Source: Physcia stellaris
Taxonomy: Eukaryota; Ascomycota; Lecanoromycetes; Caliciales; Physciaceae
Assembly (NCBI GenBank): GCA_018902385.1
Contig: JABSSW010000023.1
Location: 496,001 to 560,000, forward strand
Direction: 5' to 3'
Length of the DNA: 64,000 nucleotides
A model generated the notes under the pieces. The model worked only from the letters and a program-made list of their open reading frames with translations, was not told the origin of the DNA and made no database searches. A program made the position numbers and the translations under genes. Shown here piece by piece: positions 25,128 to 36,956 of this stretch (positions are counted from its first letter, which is position 1; the number at the start of each line of letters is the position of its first letter).

Positions 25128-26252
25128 ATGACTCAGAAAACCTTCCAAGAAGAGTCGGTGGCGCAGAAGGAAATTGCTCTAAAGCCAGAATGCATGTTCT
25201 GTTTGGAAAGAAAGAACGACGAGACTGTCAAAGAATTCCCTTGTGGGGAGAGTGCTTGCCGACAATGCCTTAATGATGCTTTTGATGGAGCAACTCATGA
25301 TGAGTCTCGTTTTCCGGTCCGATGTTCACATAGAGAGATTCTCACCACTGAAGTCAATATGTTTCTCTATCGAGCAGTTTCTGCGGCCTACGAGCAGAAG
25401 GCCCCAGAATATCGCACCAAGAATCGGATATATTGCTTTGATCGCGACTGTGCACATTGGATTCCGCCACATGAGATCATTGGCGAGCGGGCCATTTGCA
25501 CTTCTTGTCGTATGGCGACTTGTACCGTTTGCAAAGATAAGGCTCACGAGGGAGACTGTCCAGACGACCCAGATCGTCACGCCTTCTTGGTAGCTTCTAG
25601 AGAGCGCGGTTACAAACAATGCAATGGATGCATGAGAATGGTAGAGTTGTTCCACGGCTGTAATCACATTGTGTTAGTCAAGTCCTTTCAGTCGAACATG
25701 GTCCATGCTGATTAGTCTAGCTGCTTATGTGGCGCCCAATTTTGCTATAAATGTGGAGGCCAATGGAAGACTTGCGATTGTTCGTTGTGGCAACAGGAGA
25801 ACTTAATCTGGGAACAAGCGCAAGACCGTGAATTTGGGTTCGTTGATGGTGAAGACGAGTTGGATCCTGGTGTGCATCCCGAGCTTGTGGCTCTTCATGG
25901 AGCTCTACACAACCTGAATATGGGACCGCCAGCTGTTCAGCCTCATGGGCTTCCTGTCCAAGTGAGACAGCCAGCAAATGCAGGGCAACCAGAACGCCCA
26001 GCGCCTGCTCTCACCAGAAAGATTCGTATGGAGAATGCAAGGCTTCGACTGATTCGTGCACGCTGGAGAGGCGCTTGCACCCATCAAGAATGGCGCAAAA
26101 CACCTTCTGGACGCAACGACAACACGTGCGAGGGATGTGGTGAAGAACTTCCTAACTTCCTACTTCAATGCGAAGGATGCCATCGACGTGCCTGCGTCAA
26201 ATGCAAAAGAGCTATTCATCAAGCATTTACTCGGCGACTCCGGGATGCATAG
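25128..26252 (+). CDS. RBR-type (RING-IBR-RING) E3 ubiquitin ligase
   Basis: Two exons (25128-25672, 25721-26252; 48-bp intron, phase 2) give 358 residues. RING1 is CMFCLERKNDETVKEFPCGE and following. The IBR domain is YCFDRDCAHWIPPHE to CTVCKDKAHEGDC. RING2 is CNGCMRMVELFHGCNHI-VCLCGAQFCYKCG, formed across the intron. RING2 keeps the Cys after NHI, the position of the catalytic cysteine that accepts ubiquitin from E2 in RBR ligases. The C-terminal third holds another Cys-rich patch (CEGCGEELPNFLLQCEGCHR). Substrate unknown; families like this are expanded in Pezizomycotina. Confidence 0.92.
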
Positions 26253-27073
26253 ACATAAGTCACTCTTTTCAAGTCTACGTCATGCGTCCATCCCCTATCC
26301 ATTATTACTTTACTGAAGCATTTCTGTCGTTCCAGGTCATCAGGCTACCCTATCCGGTTGTTCTCCGGTCTGTTCTTTGACCGGTCTTGCTTCGTAGGAC
26401 GAGCGAAACAGGATGTGTTGCGGATCATCGGATACTGGGTATGCAATGGCTTCCGTGAGCTACGTAAGGCGAACAACGGTGTGATCGGGAGATCTTGCTG
26501 GCACTGTTGCAGAGACTAAAGGGAACCGCCGAATCTTTTCATCATATACGCTTGGTGGCTTCCTCCATTACACTTGAGTATGAAAAGCAGGAATGGTCCG
26601 AACAATTCTTTTCAAAGGACGGGAAACATGATCATGGACGAGAGATCATTGCTGTAGCTGACGCTCTCATAGATAGTGGAAAAAGCCTGCATGACTGACA
26701 AACTCTCGATCAGAGAAAAGCTTTGAGGTCGATGTGATCAGTACTCGGTGATGACATTTCCGTGCAATCCATACATGTACCTGGTACTCATCCACATTCA
26801 TTGTAGCAGTAATACATCCGGTACCTACCTTAAGGTAATGTACTTAGGCTATCCTAGCACTACTCCCGATATGGTGAGGTGAGTTACCTGTGATATCATA
26901 AGGCTTCTTGGATGCCGAGGTCCCTGCTGCTGGCTTTTTGTGTCTCCGTAGGCCATGAGTACGTAAGGTAATAACTTCATCCTTCACCTCTACTATTTAT
27001 GCCTGGTCACCATGATATCGGTACTCGTAAGGCCCCTAAAAAAATTTGAGCGCCAAACGATGCAGCACAAAGG
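26253..27073. other. Intergenic with PEX7 upstream region
   Basis: About 0.8 kb. A 67-codon frame (26495-26698) has no family features. A perfect 12-bp palindrome TACCTTAAGGTA lies at 26826-26837, about 240 bp before the PEX7 start. Confidence 0.5.
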
Positions 27074-28251
27074 ATGCTAGAGTTTCGAACTCAAGGCTTT
27101 AATGGCTATGCTGTGAAATACTCGCCTTTCTTCGATTCTCGAATAGCAGTTGCGTCCTCGGCAAATTTTGGTCTCGTAGGAAATGGAAGGCTTTATATCC
27201 TTGGCCTGACCCCCAAAGGTATAGTCGCTGATAAGTGGTGAGTTTGTTGGCCTACCAAGGCCTTCCGTCTAGCTCACGATTTGCGCAGGTTTGATACCCA
27301 GGACTCACTCTACGACCTGGCCTGGTCGGAAGCCCACGAGAATCAAATCGTGGTGGCTACAGGAGATGGCTCTATCAAGTTATTCGATATAGCGCTGGAC
27401 CAATTCCCTGTCCAATCATGGCAAGAGCACAAGCGGGAGGTGTTTGCCGTTCATTGGAACTTGATCACGAAGGACACCTTCTGCTCGAGCTCATGGGATG
27501 GCACCATCAAAGTCGTAAGCGACCTTACTTGCACTTGGCTGGGATATGTCTGATGGTATCTTGAAAGTGGTCCCCTCAGCGGGAGGAATCCCTCGTGACT
27601 CTCCCTACCCACTCATGTACCTACAGCGCAGCCTTTTCGCCCCACTCGCCATCTCTCCTGTCCTCTGTATCGTCAGACTCTCATTTACGTCTTTTCGACC
27701 TACGCACACCTGCTTCGGTCTCAAATCATCTAACGCTCACAATTCCACTTCACGCCCCCGCTCAAGGGCCCAGCACATTACGCTTCCAGCAAATCCCTGG
27801 TGCGTTACCTCCATCAGAGGGTCTAACCCATGATTGGAACAAGTATCGCTCCCATCTCGTCGCTGCAGCGGGCGTCGACCGCCATATCCGGACTTTCGAC
27901 ATTCGAGCCCCCTCACAAGGTCCGATCAGTGTGTTTGCCGGACATGAATACGCCGTGCGGAAAGTGGCATGGAGTCCTCATCTCAGCGATGTGCTGTTGA
28001 GTGCTAGCTACGATATGACTTGCCGGGTATGGACTGACGGAAACGGATCGAAGGATCAAAGTGGGCAAGTACTTCCTGGTGGCTTTGGCGAAGAGCTAGG
28101 GAGAATGGATCAGCATACCGAATTTGTGATGGGTGTGGATTGGTGTCTTTTCGGCGCAGAAGGCTGGTGCGCTAGCTGTGGATGGGACGAACGTTTGCTC
28201 GTCTGGGATGTTAGAGAGTTTATGGGCGGTGTAAGTCGGGGCCGAGGATGA
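27074..28251 (+). CDS. PEX7: Peroxin 7, PTS2 import receptor (WD40)
   Basis: Three exons (27074-27237, 27289-27514, 27568-28251; introns 51 and 53 bp) give 357 residues, the family length. It starts MLEFRTQGFNGYAVKYSPF, characteristic of Pex7. WD repeats are visible as LYDLAWSEAHENQIVVATGD, then FCSSSWDGTIKVWSP (restored across intron 2), YSAAFSPHSPSLLSSVSSDS, AVRKVAWSPHLSDVLLSASYD and VMGVDWCLFGAEGWCASCGWD. Pex7 binds the N-terminal PTS2 signal of peroxisomal enzymes such as thiolase in the cytosol and delivers them to the docking complex with a Pex20-type co-receptor. Confidence 0.96.
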
Positions 28252-30962
28252 ATCGTAACTACAAATTTCATCGCCAACCCCTCAGAATGAAAGAATTGTG
28301 GTAAGTGAGTGAGATGTATAGGAAAGGGGAAACTGGCTAGAGAATCGACGGCGCGACGAGGCCGTAATTTGCAAGTCAAACATCGGCATACCTATCAATA
28401 TACTGGCAGAATACATGTCAGACAACCTCACACCAAAAGATAATTGGGTACGTGGCGGTCAAAGAGAAGAAATAAATCGAAGCCTATATTCGCCAGCTGC
28501 AAGCTGCTAGATGCCAATCTTGTGTGCAATGCTAGCTGCAAAACCTCATCGGCCCCCGTGGAAAAGGAAACAGAGTCATGATCACACTCGGTATGTACGG
28601 TCAACCAGAAAAAATCCATCATCCATCAGGTCAACATCGCCTATTACAGCAAAGCTCTTGAGGGGTCTGGAAATGCAGTCTTGGCCTGCTCATGTGTCTT
28701 CGACCTAGGGAACTGTCTGCTTACTTCCGCCAATGTCGATATGCAAATCCCAACCAGCACTTGATGAGATGGATGTCTCGAATGATACCAAACTAGGTTT
28801 AGATACCCATCTTCTTGCTACGTGCGATACCAGTTGACGAAGACGACTTCGGACATCGTCTGCTTTTGACCTTTCCAATAAGGATCCCTCAGCAACAATC
28901 TTGTGGTATTGGGGCAATTATAACGGATTTCGTGATCCCGCACGGGGAGTAAACAACAAGTAAGCGAACCTCAAGCCTTGGAGTTGTTCCATGGCATGTC
29001 TCCCTTTTAAACCCACTCAGTTGCGACTTAACGCAGTCGCTCATGAGACTATACTCGCTCTCAGCTGCGTAGGCTTTCACGCTTTTACTCTGAATTGCAC
29101 CTGGGTCCAACGCTAGCAATGTTTAATTTGCATAATTGACTTTTGCTAATCGTGGCATTGAACCTGACCAGCAATATGGAGGGTACTCGGTGTCTGAAAT
29201 TGAACAGCGAAACTAGGCGAGGGCGATTGATTGAAGTGGCGGCCCAAGGCGGCCTACAAGGGAAATGCTCAACTTGGGAATCGTAAGCCTAGAAGGTTGG
29301 AGTAGCTGCCAGCGTAAGGGTGGTTAGGAAGGATCGTTTGTCTAGATAATGACGAAAGCAAGCACGACCACCAGTACTCCAGATTTTTGTCCCCCAAAAC
29401 AACTCAGACCCCATTTGGGGATGTCACTTTCGATTCATGCACGAGCCGCTCTTCATTCTTTGCTTAGAGTCGGAAAATCTGCGCCATCTCATAAATAAAT
29501 AACTTAACATCAAGATATGACATCGAAAACCTACTCACAACGTCAGTCCCGGCGCCTAGATATTCTGGTTCCTCAACATAGCACCATAAGGTGCGCTGTT
29601 TTTGGCGGCATCTTCGGCAGTCTTGTGATTTCATTTTGTGACGGAAAGTGTGAATGCCATTAATTAGGAGCCAGCACAGTAGGTTTGGCTGGACGGCACT
29701 TGAGACCTGGTTTTTGAATACGCCAACTGTTTCTTTGAGCTCTTGGACGGGCTCTGGCTCCTTGTTAGCGCCTCGTTAGAATGTTGCAACAAGGGAAGCG
29801 AGGTCACAAAGAAGTTTTCAGATAGGCGCAGCTAAAGTCTTCTGTGACGTCTGCGATGGCCTTGTTCAGCTCGAAAGGTAAACCGATGAATTTCTTCTTT
29901 GACTTTGGAAGCTTGGATTTGGTGAACCTGAGTAGACATCCCCGCGCTGATGGCATCTCATCTCCAGGAGTCGCAGTATTGAAAGGGCCCTTTCTGTCTT
30001 AGCTGGGAGTGAGAATTTATACTTAAGAAAAAACCTGCCGAGTCTCTTGGATACACTGGCATGCGAACATAACAAAGTATCAGCAGTATCATTGAGCATG
30101 TTTCATTATAGAAATGAAATATACGTTACCAAGGCCTTGCATTTACACCTTTTCAGGGCTCTGTAGACCAAGAAGGACTTACCACAGTGAGCGTTTCTAA
30201 TTGTAATGATCCCCTAATGAACAGTCCGCATTGTTCAGAAGGAAGCCTTTTGACTTTGTCCATGATAAGACTAGTATCCAGATTTCTGGAAACTTGTAGG
30301 CAGGGAGTCATCTGCCGAGCTTTGACGACAATCGCCCACAGAGAGTAATGCGGACCGTGACAGCCCTCGATTGTTTTTACCGAGGAAGAAAGCCATTATG
30401 CTCTTGGAAAAACGGACTTTCTCTCTATGAGAAGTATTAAGTTCGGGATGGGTCCCAGAAATGCGAAGGCTAGAAATTCATTTATTCCCATTCACCTGCC
30501 ATAGAGCGTCGGAATTACTAATATTGACGTCTTGACCATTCATGTTCTAGATTATTGAACACCGATTCAGCCTTGGTCACCTTCACGGTCCAGGCTGCGC
30601 TAGACCGTTCGATCTACATGGTTCAAACAGTATCTTCCTGTATGAACAGCTCGCTTTGGAAAAGTTTCTCGTTGAAACTCCCCCAAAACCTGCTATTGAA
30701 GAGGCAAATTGAGCTGCTGACGTCGCCGAAGTATAACGTATTTAGATGCGAACATGCAGAAGTTGATGGGTTATAGTGTTTAGTGCAACAGCCAATCCGG
30801 ATGCAATGCTTGGTATTTGATCCCTTCAGCTGTTCACACAGTCGCTGTAATTTGATTGTGAACGATAATGCCCGCTACTGTCACGGCACGTGCTGTGACC
30901 CAGCATTATAAGTTTGAGGAGATGCAGCGATTGGTGTTCCTGTTTTTGAACCTCGCTACAAG
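28252..30962. other. Large intergenic region with possible gene relics
   Basis: About 2.7 kb with no intact gene. A minus-strand frame (29866-30099) and a plus-strand stretch near 30545-30720 read like decayed protein-coding sequence. The latter gives IFLYEQLALEKFL followed by a stop, loosely like exostosin-type (GT47) glycosyltransferases. The evidence is too weak to call a gene. Confidence 0.4.
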
Positions 30963-31844
30963 CTAGACATTGTGTTCTGCCTCGCGGATACGTGCCAAAA
31001 TACCATCTACAGCTGCCTGACATATCTCTTGCAATGGCTTGCAAGATACACTGCTGATGGAAATGCTGGCCTTTGGGGCCTTTTGTGCAGCCTGATCGAC
31101 TATTGTACCTAGATGTTCTAGGGACTTAAGGCCCCGTCGACTTTGATACCAGTCCGGACGGGTCTCGAGCAGTCTAAAGTGTACATGCTTTAGCCCTGCA
31201 GGTAGATAAGCGATAGAATCGAGCCAGGTCTGCATGGAAAACTGGGTGCAAATTGCGAGTTCAATGGACGAGAGCTGTTCCAGGTGGATGTCTTCGATGC
31301 GATCCATAAAGGAGAACAGATTATCGGCATAGTTGAAGCGAAAGGTGCGCATATGTAAGAAGACATGGTCATATTCAGCTTTGACCTGCGAAGAAACCAA
31401 GCGAACATTTTCGGCCGATTCGAGGAACAAGCCACGGCGGTCAAATCCAAAATAGAAACTAGACAGTTGAAATGGAGGTCCTAGCGTACGCCCATACTCC
31501 CAAATCCCGTCTAAGCTCTGTGTGTCCTTACACAAAAGTAGATTCTGCCAGATCAGCGTACGAATTTCGCCTGGAAGGTAGAGAAGCGTGCCAAGAGCGG
31601 CATTACGAGCTTTGGCCTCGGAAAACCATTCCCATCTTCTCCGAACGCGGAGAAGTACGTTGTCGGTCAAATTCGGTGGTATGCGGTTCTGATCAAATGG
31701 TAGAGTCATAAGGAAGAGTGGGTCACAGGAAGCAGTATTCAGGAAGCGAGAATAGGTCAGGCTTTTGATTTTGTTTATGAGGGTAATGATATTATTGCAA
31801 AGTTGACGAAGGGAAGCGGCACCGCCTTGAAGGATAAGGTACAT
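30963..31844 (-). CDS. F-box-like (2EXR-type) hypothetical protein
   Basis: A single-exon ATG frame of 293 residues. The segment GTLLYLPGEIRTLIWQNLLL matches the short helical motif at the start of fungal 2EXR/F-box-like proteins (LxxLPxExRxxIW). The following NVRLVSSQVKAEYDHVFLH matches their second conserved block (LLxVSRQVxxE). The C-terminal half has no recognised domain. Such genes are numerous and fast-evolving in Pezizomycotina, and function is unknown; a link to SCF ubiquitin ligases is only suspected. The start could instead be the internal Met of MTLPFDQNRIPP. It is divergent from RPB5, with 245 bp between the start codons. Confidence 0.6.
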   Translation of the reverse strand: MYLILQGGAASLRQLCNNIITLINKIKSLTYSRFLNTASCDPLFLMTLPFDQNRIPPNLTDNVLLRVRRRWEWFSEAKARNAALGTLLYLPGEIRTLIWQNLLLCKDTQSLDGIWEYGRTLGPPFQLSSFYFGFDRRGLFLESAENVRLVSSQVKAEYDHVFLHMRTFRFNYADNLFSFMDRIEDIHLEQLSSIELAICTQFSMQTWLDSIAYLPAGLKHVHFRLLETRPDWYQSRRGLKSLEHLGTIVDQAAQKAPKASISISSVSCKPLQEICQAAVDGILARIREAEHNV

Positions 31845-32089
31845 ATTAGAGTAAGGTAATGGGGTTAAGGTACGTACCCAACTACCTTAATCTTTTGGGT
31901 TTAGCAAAGACCTTAATCTAGCCGAGCTAGCCGACAGGACGCTTCACCGGATGTGAGCTAGCGCTGGCAAGCATAAAGTTCCCTTGTGCTTTGAGCTTTC
32001 AAGTTCGCTCGTGCTTCTCTCAAATATAGTAGTTTCAGTTTGGCGCCTTAGAGTGAAGATCTGCAAGCCTCTGTTGTTTCTCGGACACG

Positions 32090-32904
32090 ATGGCAGATCT
32101 AGAGGAGCAGAAACAACAACAGGATGCTGAGCGAGACGTCGTCAAGCTGTGGCGCGCATGGCGCACCGTCCATGAGATGTGCCAAGACAGAGTATGTGCC
32201 CTCCTGGATTCTTAAGAGGCGTGAAGCTGATTTAGATTTACCAGGGTTACGAACTAACAGACGATGAAGTTCGAATATCTCTTGATGACTTCCGCCGCGA
32301 GTATACCGATCCAAGCGGAGGCCCTGAGTGTGTACTCTAGACTGCTGTGTCCTGCCTCAGCTAATATCCCCCCTTCAGTCGCAAGAAGATGAATTTTTCT
32401 GCCCGCCCTACAACTGCGATGATAGAAAAGCACTCCAACCTGCCTACTACAAAGCAACCTGAACCAGATCCTCCAGCCTGCGGTACGATCTGGGTTGAGT
32501 TTCATCCTGATCAATCCATCGGCGTCAAGCAAATGCGCACCTTTGCGCAACACGTCTCAGAACATCATTTCCACACCGGAATTATAATTACTCAAAACCC
32601 CATCACACCATCCGCGCTTAAGGTCGTCCCCGTTGTACTGCCTTCACTTATAGAGACTTTCCAAGAGCAGGATCTGTTAGTGAACATCACGCATCACGAA
32701 TTGGTTCCAAAGCATGTTCTGCTGAGTGCTGAGGAAAAGAAGACTCTATTAGAACGCTACCGACTTAAAGAGACACAGTTACCGAGGATTCAGACGGGTG
32801 ATCCCGTTGCGAAGTACCTTGGCCTCAGGAGAGGGCAGGTAGTCAAGATTATTCGGAAGAGTGAGACGGCTGGGAGGTACGCAAGTTACCGGTGGTGTCT
32901 ATAG
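32090..32904 (+). CDS. RPB5: RNA polymerase I/II/III common subunit RPB5 (RPABC1)
   Basis: Three exons (32090-32191, 32245-32327, 32379-32904; introns 53 and 51 bp) give 236 residues, slightly longer than yeast (215). The N-terminal jaw domain has [20 protein letters not shown] and [13 protein letters not shown]. The C-terminal assembly domain is well conserved: [19 protein letters not shown], then [20 protein letters not shown], and the end [20 protein letters not shown] followed by RYASYR. RPB5 sits at the downstream-DNA jaw of all three nuclear RNA polymerases, so the gene should be essential and constitutively expressed. Confidence 0.97.
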
Positions 32905-34042
32905 GGGAATTGGAAGATTTGCTAGGGGACGGCAGGACTGCATGCATACGTCTTGGGTTTATGCGGCATTCTGCCCTACTAGCGTGGAGTTCTGGTGGGC
33001 AGGTGTTAGCAGTTCTCCTAGAGGCATTGGCCAGGCATCTGAAGTCCCAATCCGCTTAAATGCTTTTTTCAGGGCCGTGGTGCTTTGCTACCACGATTAT
33101 TCTTGCCCATCAGCTTCACTCTAACATGCAGAAACAATTTAATCAGGACAGGCTGTCGCTATGACCACAGTCTTGTCGCCATCTCCCATTGCTTTGAAAC
33201 TGGGCCATTCGGGGGCGCTTTGTCACCATATTCGCACCTCCATGCAACGGTCACTGACAAGCGCCGTCGAATTCTTCCTCATCCGATCTCTGTAGTAAAA
33301 CGACGTTCATTCTCTTCAAAGAGGCTAAGTGCTATACATAAAAAAAACTGATTTGAATCGCCTTCCCAATGGATTGAATCGAGATTTGCATAGGCCATGC
33401 AACGGGACGAGAAATATCTGCAATAAATGCCGAGATTCGACACCTAAGCTTGTAAGATTACTTCTTTGATCGCAGGTTGAATATTCAAGCCTTCGCTTTC
33501 GAACATCAATTTGCACAACGAAATGTACTGTATGACAAAGGCATCACTCAGTATTACTTAGCAAGCATGCTATCCTCCTGTATTCGAGCTCGTGAGTCCA
33601 ATTCGCAATGCATCGGCATTTTGCTCGACAATGCTCCGTCTCATAATTACGGATACTCATTGTTTGCTAGTACAATGATCCAGATGTATTTTCAAGTGAT
33701 ATATTGAAAGTGTACAAAGTCCGTCACCAAGGGTGTTGACTGGGTATCTCTAGAAAGAATGCCAAAAAGGACACGTTTTAAAAAGGCTCAAACATCTCTC
33801 TCGAGCGGGAAGTTCCTCGCCATAAACGGCACGGCAGATTGAAGCATAAATCGCCCCCTGCGTAATCATGACCATGCCCCGTTACCAAAGCTCCGAAAGC
33901 CCCTCTGCAATCGACAAGCGCAGTCTCCCACAGCACCTGCATAGCGTACAGCGGAAGGATCAAAGCTTGTGAATACCTGTTTCTAGTCTAATAAGCCACC
34001 CGCATCTTGCAGTATCGGTCCACAGCTCCTTAGTGAAATGTT
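32905..34042. other. Intergenic between convergent genes
   Basis: About 1.1 kb between the 3' ends of RPB5 and the rhodopsin-domain gene. Short frames of 61-88 codons only; no domain, RNA or repeat recognised. Confidence 0.5.
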
Positions 34043-35666
34043 TTATTTTGGTGACGAATCAGATCGTAGCGATGCCTTTGATTCTATCGATGGCATGGGC
34101 ATGATCTCATTTCGTGAATGTGGTCGGCTAAAGTTCCGCGTAGTCGGTGCGGGCCGTAATATCACCTGTGGTGGCTGCTGAGGTCGTGAGATTTGTGGTG
34201 ATGATGCAGGAGCCGATAGCAGACCGCCTATGTCCTCGAGTAAAGCGTGACTGCCTCGTCGGGTTTGATGTGTTGATGTTGGTGACAGAGGTTCATGTGT
34301 CATGTGTGGGATCTGTGTTTGGGACACTAATCGAGTCGGAGGGTGATGTGGGTGGGCTGGAGAATAAGGTTCATCAAGAAGGCCGCCCACATCAAAGAAT
34401 GACATGCGGCGTGGTGTAGGCATAGGGATTTCAGTTGGGCTAGGGGTTTTTCCAATCCTTTTTCGGCCGCTTCCAGATCGGTTTCGTCTGATTCTGCAGA
34501 TGGTCGAGACGGGAAATTCCAATTGGTGTTGAGCGCTATCTTTGGCGTTGTATGGGCTTGAGATGCGAGCGGCAGGGCCATTGGTGCTGGCCTTGGAATG
34601 GCCTCGCGGTCGTTTTCCAGATCCGGTCCTAACCGCATCCCAACGTCCCCAACTAGGTCGGCATCGCTGCCCCAGTTCCGTTGCGTTATCGTCCTTGTTC
34701 GTTGCTGAGGTGCTATGTCGAGGCTGCTGGTGCCGCCAGTGCTACCGAACCGGAATCGCTTCTTCTTTTCACCCCTGTCTCTAATAAATGATCCTAGCAC
34801 GACTGCATTAGAGACCGCAGCCGCGGCCAGGATTTCTAGCGAGGCTAGCAAAGAGCGAAATTGCTGGTCTGAGTGACGATCTATGACCCCAATAACCCGA
34901 TAGATTGTAATCGCGACTAATGTAAAGGAGAGACTGAAGAGTAGGACAAGGGAGATTTTGCGTTTGGTGGCCATGGCTGACTTGATAACGATGGGTATCG
35001 GAAAGACGATGAGGATAAGATCGGTGATGACATCGCTAGCACCCATTGTAATTAGTTGTGCGTGGCCTTGACGACATGCGGGCCCGGGATCTGGGATGAG
35101 CTGCCAGTAGCCGTAGAACGGCCGGCATTCGGCAAGAGTCGCGATAATCACCGCAACGAATGTCAAGGCGAGGAACCAACGTATGAATTGAAGACCAATC
35201 TCATATGACTTCTTCCACACCTGACTCGTCAAACGCTTGAGGAATTCGGAAACCGTGAATTTTGCTATCCAGAGGCTATAGCGATATCAGCAATGCGATG
35301 CATCCCGGGGCTGGCTCGAACTTACAAAGCCGCATACATGATCCTCGAAGCCAGTACGAGCTTGCTACCCACCTCTCTATGTTGTCTCTCCAATTGAGTA
35401 AGACCAGTAGTGGCGGTATTGTTCGTGCCCCATAACAAGACCAAGTGCACCAGAGCCATGCGAGCCAGCAGTGGTACGATACTCAAAGCCATGATTTTGT
35501 CTTCTCTGAACAGCTTCTCTGTCCTTACATATCGCCCGGATATGCGCACAATGATGATGGCCAATGCAAAACCGGTACACCACCATGACAACAGAAGGGT
35601 AGGATTGTTTGCGACGGCATTTTTAGCGGGTGGCGGTGTCGAATGCCAGTCTCGGGAAAGAAGCAT
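34043..35666 (-). CDS. Rhodopsin-domain (PTH11-like) fungal integral membrane protein, one apparent frameshift
   Basis: Two exons (35326-35666, 34043-35275; 50-bp intron, phase 2). As written, the main frame stops at 34327. If one base is added at an A5 run of the coding strand (T5 at 34447-34451 or 34459-34463), the frame continues to 34043 and gives 524 residues. That continuation contains the SFFDVGGLL motif conserved at the C-terminus of this family. The N-terminal half has about seven hydrophobic segments and the loop motif AECRPFYGYWQLIPDPGPAC. These proteins carry the fungal rhodopsin domain and resemble PTH11-type receptors. Ligand and function are unknown; no CFEM domain is present. 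The hydrophilic tail is probably cytoplasmic. Confidence 0.88.
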
Positions 35667-36366
35667 TGCTGACGCCCACCGACCTCCGCAGAGGGGTGAG
35701 CGTAGAGGGAGAAAGGTTCAGCAGGTGTATACCAAACACAAGCTTTTTTTGCTGGTCAAGTTTGATCTGCTCGGTGCCATGAAGCGGTGTGAGCTTGGAC
35801 CATGTTGTCAATTATCTCCGCCTAGGACCGAGACTCCAAGGAAAGATAGAGTATAGGTATGGCCAAGTCAAGAAAGCAGGCATGCGGCTTGAAAGGCGAG
35901 ACGATCGTAAGAAAGAGTTGAAGGGAGCTTAGAGCAAGAAGGAAGAAAAGCGAGGTGAGTACCACGCAAGGCATTACCATCGAAGCAAGGACAAGCGGTG
36001 ACGAGGCAAACGATAAGCAAAGCCCGAGTGGCTCATGCTGCTACTGGAAAAGGCCAGACATCGAGGGGAGCTGCAATCTGCACGAATGAAATGCCTCGAC
36101 GAGTCCCTGCCATGCCGCACAGCCTTCACACCACCTTCTCAGCCGACTCACCACTATGAATCGAGCATACTGAGACAGATACGACTCGATATCTGGGGTG
36201 GTCGGGTGTCTGGAAGCATAAGTAGGGGTATCGGAATTTGCTTCAAAAAACCCAGTTTCGCGCATTTCAACAACGTCAACCGGTGGGGGATCGAACGAAA
36301 TTCGTTGTTCAATTCGTCGCGCTAGCTGTTACCAAATCGGATTCGACGGTAAGGTAGAATTCTCGG
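35667..36366. other. Intergenic, left flank of the LINE island
   Basis: About 0.7 kb upstream of the rhodopsin-domain gene with ordinary base composition. The composition changes abruptly just after the 44-bp inverted repeat at 36367. No gene recognised. Confidence 0.5.
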
Positions 36367-36410
36367 GTGCAGAACTCTTGCAATTGCTTGGCACTCGTAG
36401 ATCTTTTTTA
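36367..36410 (+). repeat. Left 44-bp inverted repeat of the AT-rich island
   Basis: Identical over 44 bases to the reverse complement of 42523-42566. It starts gtgcagaactcttgcaattg and keeps normal base composition, including GG. The extreme AT-rich sequence begins within about 10 bases of its inner end. Confidence 0.95.
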
Positions 36411-36956
36411 TCTCAACAGATTCAAGATTCTCAGTCGATGTAACTCGACTTTAACAACATGATTTATTATTCAAACACGTTTGTTCGATAATATGATCGA
36501 TACAAAAATGAAATAGTAAATTTGATATCGAATGACAACGTATTGATCAAGTTGAAAATTTGACATGATTGATTGATTGATTGATTCATTAAACATTCGA
36601 AATCGATTTTAAGAATTCGTTATGCGATTAAAAACAATCGAGTCAATCATTTCTTAAAAAATTCTTGACTCTATACAGAATTATTTGCTTTTGATGTTTT
36701 GTTTTTTTATTCGAGCAAATCATTTCAAACATTTTTATTTTCATGATTTTTTTTCATTTTCACTTTGTACGAAAATTTTCAATTCAATGCATTTTTTTTG
36801 CAATCTCTATTTTTCGTCGTTCGTTACTGAAACTCGTAAATAGTCAATGAATTCGAATTTCTCGATAAGTTTTGTCGTTTTTGTCAAACTGATCGAATTG
36901 ATCAATACGTTCATCAATTTTATTTTTTTTCATTTCGCTTTTTTAATTTCGTCAAT

